Source: Catalimonadaceae bacterium JC749 (lineage in GTDB: Bacteria; Bacteroidota; Bacteroidia; Cytophagales; Cyclobacteriaceae). From it: a DNA stretch of 64,000 nt. The stretch lies in the NCBI GenBank assembly GCA_021730635.1, contig JAJNNC010000001.1:682001-746000 (forward strand). The letters run 5' to 3'. How positions within the stretch are numbered: position 1 is the stretch's first letter; each line of letters opens with the position of its first letter. Positions 59,597-64,000 of this stretch are shown here, piece after piece. The position numbers and the translations under genes are program-made. The notes beneath the pieces are model-generated. The model did not search any database. It had not been told where the DNA came from and saw only the letters and a program-made list of their open reading frames with translations.

Positions 59597-60277
59597 CTAC
59601 CGGAGGTGATGCCTGCCTTCTCCCTTCTCTGCCATCGTCCGTACCTTGAAATCTATGTTTTCTATCTCCACAATATCGCTCATATCGCCCAATACCTCGT
59701 CGATGAGGCCAAAGGAGCGGGCCTCTACAGCATTCATAAAACGATCGCGGAGAAAAAACTCTTCAATTTCTTTCCAGGAGTGTCCGGTGTGTTTTCCCAC
59801 CAGATGAAAGAGTTGTGTCTGTATGCGTTCCTGTTCCCGGAAGGCGATGCGTACATCTTCCGTATAGCCCTGGGCGCCGCCGCCTGCCGGATGCATGTGG
59901 ATGGTGGCATGGGGCAAGGCATATCGCTGCCCTTTGGCACCGGCGGTGAGAAGCGCCGTTCCCATACTGGCGGTGACCCCTACCGCCACGGTAGACACCG
60001 GAGCCTGTATCATCTGCATGGCGTCGTATATCGCCAGGCCAGCGTAGATCACACCGCCCGGGCTGTTGATGTACATATTGATAGGTCGCTTGGGATCTTC
60101 GCTGTTGAGGTATAGCAACTGGGCTACAATCAGGTTGGCCACATCATCCCGGATGGCAGTGCCCAGGAAAATGATGCGTTCTTTCAACAGCAAACTGTAT
60201 ATATCATAAGCACGCTCTCCACGGCTTGAATTTTCAATGACCATCGGAATGACATTGGTTGGATTCGTTGAATTCAT
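59597..60277 (-). CDS. clpP: ClpP-family serine protease, divergent paralogue
   Basis: 226 residues. Ser-protease subunit of the Clp complex: [19 protein letters not shown], the nucleophile Ser104 ([18 protein letters not shown]), His129 and Asp178 ([18 protein letters not shown]), so the triad is complete. The His loop is unusual: [16 protein letters not shown], where ordinary ClpP has MIHQPLGGAQG. No clpX, clpA or tig gene is adjacent; instead the gene is third in an operon with a sigma factor and a small acidic protein, 6 bases after the latter. It could be a second, specialised ClpP. Confidence 0.88.
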   Translation of the reverse strand: MNSTNPTNVIPMVIENSSRGERAYDIYSLLLKERIIFLGTAIRDDVANLIVAQLLYLNSEDPKRPINMYINSPGGVIYAGLAIYDAMQMIQAPVSTVAVGVTASMGTALLTAGAKGQRYALPHATIHMHPAGGGAQGYTEDVRIAFREQERIQTQLFHLVGKHTGHSWKEIEEFFLRDRFMNAVEARSFGLIDEVLGDMSDIVEIENIDFKVRTMAEKGEGRHHLR

Positions 60278-60283
60278 TGTTTT

Positions 60284-60559
60284 CTATGGTTTCTTGTTAA
60301 AAATATGCTTGATCATGCGTAGGAAATTTGATTGATGCGGCTGGCGCATGAGCCTTTCATGGACGGCTTCCAGTTCCGCTTTTAGTTTTTTGCGCCCATA
60401 GGCTTTCACCAGGGCATAGGCTTCGGTCTGCCGCTCTACATCCTGTTGAAGATGGGGCTCTGTGAGCAAACGTATCTGAAAATCCTGCAACGCCTGCTCG
60501 TTCATCTGCCGAAACAGATAATTTTCTATCTGCTGAATGTCATGCAAAGTGGTCCTCAT
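60284..60559 (-). CDS. Small anti-sigma-like (zf-HC2-like) cytosolic protein
   Basis: 91 residues, helical, no membrane helix. IENYLFRQMNEQALQDFQIR followed by LLTEPHLQQDVERQTEAYAL is the same pattern as the N-terminal sigma-binding region of Bacteroidota anti-sigma factors ('IexYLxGxLsxeExxxFExxLxxdPxLxxEvexq'). Here no transmembrane helix or periplasmic domain follows; the protein stops after a basic tail (KHIFNKKP). It overlaps the sigma gene by 20 bases and precedes clpP by 6. It is likely a soluble regulator or an adaptor. Confidence 0.68.
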   Translation of the reverse strand: MRTTLHDIQQIENYLFRQMNEQALQDFQIRLLTEPHLQQDVERQTEAYALVKAYGRKKLKAELEAVHERLMRQPHQSNFLRMIKHIFNKKP

Positions 60560-61100
60560 AGGCGGTCTCTTTTACTTTTTGTCTCACTTTTTCCAGACAC
60601 TTATATTTCTGCACGGTAGCGGAGCGTACACTGCCGAAACCAAAGCTGTGGGCAATGTCCTTCATAGACATTTTCAGGTAATAAAAGCCCTGTAGCATCT
60701 CCATACATTTCTTTCCGGCCATTTCCAGGTATTGGAGCAGTTGATGGCTATAATCCTGAGGTGCATAGAAATCTTCAGGAATGGCAATATCTTTTTCCAT
60801 ATCATCCAAAGGAATGTTCTTCTGGTCTTTCCTGAATTTCCTGCCCCACAGGTGCTTGGCAATGCCTAATACATAGGCAGGTACAGAAACTTTAATAGTT
60901 ACCTCATCGTCTACTACTTTTTCGTACAAGACAATCAGGGCATCCTGGAAAATATCTTTAGCATCGTGAAAAGACCCTCCCATCCGGCTGACAAAACGGG
61001 CTACGGAGGGAAACGCTTCCTGATACAATTGCTCAAAGGCCTTCTCCCGATCCGACAGCAGGCGTATCTTCAAAATTTCATGGGTTGCTGACTTCATCAT
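60540..61100 (-). CDS. ECF-type RNA polymerase sigma factor
   Basis: 186 residues from ATG at 61100 (or 61097); TTG at 61124 is also open. Region 2: FEQLYQEAFPSVARFVSRM, HDAKDIFQDALIVLYEKV (the DAKDIFQDA core). Region 4: MEMLQGFYYLKMSMKDIAHS, FGFGSVRSATVQKYKCLEKV, a helix-turn-helix for the -35 site. It differs from the housekeeping sigma and is followed by the anti-sigma-like and ClpP genes. The promoter was not identified; autoregulation is expected for this class. Confidence 0.85.
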   Translation of the reverse strand: MMKSATHEILKIRLLSDREKAFEQLYQEAFPSVARFVSRMGGSFHDAKDIFQDALIVLYEKVVDDEVTIKVSVPAYVLGIAKHLWGRKFRKDQKNIPLDDMEKDIAIPEDFYAPQDYSHQLLQYLEMAGKKCMEMLQGFYYLKMSMKDIAHSFGFGSVRSATVQKYKCLEKVRQKVKETAYEDHFA

Positions 61101-61785
61101 GGTTTTTATTAGTAAGTGCCACAAAAAGGAAAAACATCACTACCCTTATGCCACTTTTTTTTATTTCCTGTCCTTTTAATAATTAATATAACATAAAGCG
61201 TACACTTTCTTTGAAGTGACGATAAGTGGTAGACTGAAATTTTATCTATAAGAAAAAATTATCAGGAAATTTTTACAACAATGGAAATAACTGTTTGCAA
61301 AACTCACAACAATAGGGTCGATAAAGCTGTTGAAGCACAAGAAATATAATATTTTTAATTTGCCATCCTCCAGCGGAAATGCGCTATTTTTTGTATTAAA
61401 CGGTGAAAAAAATTAATTTAAAATAGTATTGTTTAAATGAGGGGCAAATATTACCTTCATTATAGAGATAGACGACAACAACAACTATCTCGATGAAGAA
61501 ATAATATAAGTAACATATTTTTTTTTAAACCTATGCCGCATGTTTCAATATTTAGCTCCAAATTTCAAACCAACACCAGGAAAAATTATTGGTTATTTAG
61601 GTTTGACAGCCCCTTTTCCATAGGCAGCTGCCGCTTCTTTACATGTCTCATTTTTTATTCCTTTCTTCATTGAGTAGGAAATTTCCGATGCGATTCATTC
61701 TTTTTTTTTCGGCCTGAGATATAACAATACCACGAAAAACTTAAACAACAAACAATCGACTACCCCTTAATATTTCAAAAAAACG
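61101..61785. other. 685-base intergenic region
   Basis: AT-rich, no supported gene. A hairpin, CTTCAT plus GAGATAG (61455-61471) pairing with CTATCTC plus ATGAAG (61485-61498), lies 290 bases before the downstream start and might be a leader structure or an operator. It must also hold the sigma gene's promoter. Confidence 0.45.
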
Positions 61786-63753
61786 ATGAAAAATTACTTT
61801 TACGCTCTTATGATGGTAAGCTATGGCTTATCCGCTTGTTTTGCTACTGCTATGGCACAAGTTTCAGTACAGTGGGACAAGACTTTTTTAGGGGATAACT
61901 ATGATATTCTCACCAGCGCCATCCCCACAGCCGACGGAGGCTATCTTTTAGGCGGTGAGTCCAATTCAGACGGACGGTTTGACAAAAGTGAAAATAACAA
62001 GAGTTTCCCAGACTATTTAAACGATTACTGGGTCATTAAAACAGATAAAAATGGCAAAAAGCTATGGGACAGAACCTACGGTGGTGAAGGGTATGACTTT
62101 CTTAGCAGTATAGTGCCCACAGCCGATGGAGGCTATTTGCTAGCGGGGGCTTCCAGCTCTGATATCTCCGGTGATAAAAGCGAAGAGCAGCGAGGCGATT
62201 TCGACTACTGGATCATCAAAACCGATATGACTGGCAAAAAGAAATGGGATAAGACCTTTGGTGGTAATGACAGTGATGAGCTTAAAAAAGTGATTGCTAC
62301 AGCCGATGGCGGTTATCTGTTGGCCGGAAACTCTTATTCTAAAGCTTCAGGCGACAAAAGTGAAAATAGCAGAGGTGAGCTGGATTACTGGGTGGTGAAA
62401 GTTAACAAAGACGGTATCAAACAGTGGGACAAAACCATTGGTGGCAATGGCTATGACTGGCTTAGCAGTGTGGTTCCTACCGCTGATGGCGGCTATTTAC
62501 TGGCCGGTTATTCCGATTCAGGCAAATCAGGCAACAAAACACAGAACAGTAAAGGCGTTTACGATTACTGGATTGTCAAGCTCGATAAAAATGGCAAACA
62601 GCGTTGGGATAAAACACTGGGAGGCAAAGGATATGACAACCTTATGGCTGCCATTGCTACAGCCGACGGCGGCTATTTGCTGGCCGGTGCTTCTGACTCA
62701 GATGTTTCCGGAAATAAAAGTGAAAACAGCAGAGGCTATACCGACTACTGGATCATCAAGACAGATAAGAACGGCAACAAGCTTTGGGATAGAACCATTG
62801 GCGGTAATGACAGTGACGAGTTAACAACCCTTATTGCTACGGGCGATGGCGGCTATTTGCTGGCTGGCAACTCCTATTCTGAGGCTTCAAAAGATAAGAG
62901 TGAGAACACCAAAGGAATCTATGACTTCTGGTTGGTCAAGACAGATAACAAAGGTAAAAAGCTGTGGGATAAAACCATTGGCGGTAACCTGGAAGATGTG
63001 CCCAACCAGATCGTTTCTACTACGGATGGGGGCTATCTGCTGGCAGGTGTATCCAGTTCTACCGAGTCAGGTGATAAAAGCACCGGCAGCAAAGGTGTTT
63101 CTGACTACTGGATTGTTAAAGTAGCAGAAACAGCTCCTGAATTTACGGTTAGCAACTTTACGCTGATCAACGCGAATACCAATCACGATATTACTGCTTT
63201 GAGCGACGGGGATGTCATTGACCTGGCCCAGGTAAACAATGCTATCCTGAGTATCCGGGCCAATACCCAACCCACGAAGGTGGATAGGATCAAGTTTGAG
63301 CTCGTTGGGCCTTTTACGCACAAAGCGATAGAGAACTTTAGTCCGTATGCTTTGTTTGGCGATGAGCTCAAGAGTGGCAGCGCAGATTACAACGGCAAAC
63401 AGTTTGTTCCGGGGCAATACAAGCTAAAGGTCACCCCTTACATGAATGGCAAAGCCGGTAAAGTTTCCACCATCCTTTTCTCAGTGACGAATACCAGTAA
63501 TGCCAGGGTAGCAGCCTTGCAGGTAGATGTTTACCCGGTACCTACGTCAGGTGTCGTCCACATCCAGCATAAAGGTGCGGATACAGAAGCCAATATGACG
63601 CTCTTAGACTTTGCTGGAAACGCTTTGTTAAGTCAGACGCTGCAGGGACAATCAGAACGAACCTTAGACTTGAGTGCCTACAAAAAAGGATTTTATTTCC
63701 TGAAGATTGTTGGCAAAGAAGGTGTAGAAACCAAAAGAATTGTAATAGAGTAA
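61786..63753 (+). CDS. Secreted repeat protein with T9SS C-terminal sorting signal
   Basis: 655 residues. Signal peptide to about 24 (ATAMAQ). Seven repeats of about 60 residues each (about 28-452, the last six exactly 60), each WDKTIGGNxxDxL, then TADGGYLLAGxSxS, then SGDKSENS, then DYWIVKTDKNGKK. They resemble beta-propeller/T9SS-linked repeats seen in Bacteroidota. A beta sandwich follows (about 460-570) and then the T9SS type A sorting domain (about 575-655, VDVYPVPTSGVVHIQH ... FYFLKIVGKEGVETKRIVIE). The protein is cell-surface or released; its ligand is unknown. It stands alone, with a terminator hairpin after it. Confidence 0.85.
   Translation: MKNYFYALMMVSYGLSACFATAMAQVSVQWDKTFLGDNYDILTSAIPTADGGYLLGGESNSDGRFDKSENNKSFPDYLNDYWVIKTDKNGKKLWDRTYGGEGYDFLSSIVPTADGGYLLAGASSSDISGDKSEEQRGDFDYWIIKTDMTGKKKWDKTFGGNDSDELKKVIATADGGYLLAGNSYSKASGDKSENSRGELDYWVVKVNKDGIKQWDKTIGGNGYDWLSSVVPTADGGYLLAGYSDSGKSGNKTQNSKGVYDYWIVKLDKNGKQRWDKTLGGKGYDNLMAAIATADGGYLLAGASDSDVSGNKSENSRGYTDYWIIKTDKNGNKLWDRTIGGNDSDELTTLIATGDGGYLLAGNSYSEASKDKSENTKGIYDFWLVKTDNKGKKLWDKTIGGNLEDVPNQIVSTTDGGYLLAGVSSSTESGDKSTGSKGVSDYWIVKVAETAPEFTVSNFTLINANTNHDITALSDGDVIDLAQVNNAILSIRANTQPTKVDRIKFELVGPFTHKAIENFSPYALFGDELKSGSADYNGKQFVPGQYKLKVTPYMNGKAGKVSTILFSVTNTSNARVAALQVDVYPVPTSGVVHIQHKGADTEANMTLLDFAGNALLSQTLQGQSERTLDLSAYKKGFYFLKIVGKEGVETKRIVIE
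62062..63141 (+). repeat. Six in-frame 180-base coding repeats
   Basis: Repeats 2-7 of the T9SS cargo protein each cover exactly 180 bases. Units 2 and 5, and 3 and 6, are more alike than neighbours (for example GGNDSDEL and LLAGNSYS only in 3 and 6), which suggests duplication of a three-unit block. Confidence 0.8.
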
Positions 63754-63759
63754 AACAAA

Positions 63760-63798
63760 TGCGCTATCTGGCTGGCTTTTCAACCGCCGGATAGCGCA
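63760..63798 (+). terminator. Terminator-like hairpin of the T9SS cargo gene
   Basis: 13-bp stem TGCGCTATCTGGC (63760-63772) / GCCGGATAGCGCA (63786-63798, one T-G pair), 7 bases after the stop; no T run follows. Confidence 0.65.
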
Positions 63799-64000
63799 AT
63801 TCCCTTCATAATATCCGATCAGCACAAGTTATTCGAGAAGCTACAGCGGTCATTGCTTTTTTTGTGGAAGTATACGCATCGGAATATCAGCGACAGGCTT
63901 ATGATTTGATAAACCACAAGTCCTTTGTTATGTGAGCAGCAAGTTACACTACGTTAAACTTGCTGTAGATTGAAGTAGCAGCAAATAAAGGTAAGTATAT
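63799..64000. other. Unassigned right edge
   Basis: About 200 bases after the terminator with no open frame or motif that I can support. Confidence 0.3.

Noticed and set aside
59414-60115. 233-codon plus-strand open frame opposite clpP
   Set aside because: It is the complement of a well-supported clpP gene; composition rich in His, Gly and Arg shows it is a shadow.

Overview
The window comes from the chromosome of a Bacteroidota bacterium, most likely a marine or soil Cytophagales-type organism. This is inferred from gene content, not from a database match. The evidence is: promoters of the TTG-N20-TAnnTTTG type in front of tRNA-His, tRNA-Phe, rpsT and the leucine dehydrogenase gene; almost no Shine-Dalgarno sequences; a PorE-like TPR/PD40/OmpA lipoprotein and a cargo protein with a type IX secretion (T9SS) C-terminal signal; Bacteroidota-typical families (DUF1573, DUF4290, long NusB, PCC/DUF296 beside kynurenine genes); and many lipoproteins. 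Base composition is even and moderately AT-rich. I see no prophage, IS element, CRISPR array, rRNA or conjugation gene.

Layout. 1-192: start of an ABC exporter (minus). 245-6300: leucine dehydrogenase, then the nusB / ytxH-like / DUF1573 / yajC / ybbR / coaE block, then a lone NUMOD4-HNH endonuclease. 6320-18008 (mostly minus): small unknown protein, tRNA-His, EEP phosphatase, dihydroorotase, purM, PorE-like lipoprotein, a split HdrDE-like Fe-S oxidoreductase with its companion, tRNA-Phe (plus), a 590-base non-coding stretch with a duplicated repeat-hairpin unit, and rluB. 18236-28452: fumC, coiled-coil SPOR-like protein, lipocalin-like lipoprotein, recJ, then murA-DUF4290-uvrD (minus), rpsT and radC. 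28599-35851: FAD oxidoreductase, a two-gene cassette of a heme-oxygenase-like protein and a V4R-like protein, then a minus-strand operon lactonase / BIG2-DM13 / outer-membrane barrel, and DUF1684. 35989-42219: M1 peptidase, HupE/UreJ-like protein, PDZ aspartyl protease, ARMT1-like phosphatase and VOC protein. 42576-48162: co-directional VWA protein, MgChelatase-I-like AAA+, AlbA_2 protein, PIN-PhoH ATPase and PRC-barrel protein. 48206-54029: rplS, fasciclin lipoprotein, thioredoxin, DPP-IV-like peptidase, membrane protein. 54111-58799: SDR, kynU-kmo-PCC operon, ThuA protein. 58800-61100: a repeat-rich spacer and a sigma factor / small anti-sigma-like protein / ClpP-paralogue operon. 61786-63753: a T9SS cargo protein made of seven ~60-residue repeats.

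Most of the window is housekeeping (NAD, pyrimidine, purine, CoA, cell wall, repair, translation). The most unusual items are the sigma-ClpP cassette, the HDO-like/V4R-like pair, the DM13 operon, the tandem repeat-hairpin units at 17051-17201, the repeat-rich spacer at 58942-59445, and several enzymes with a replaced catalytic residue (MurA Cys to Asp, dihydroorotase HxH to QxH, FAD oxidase flavinylation His to Gly, SDR without YxxxK).
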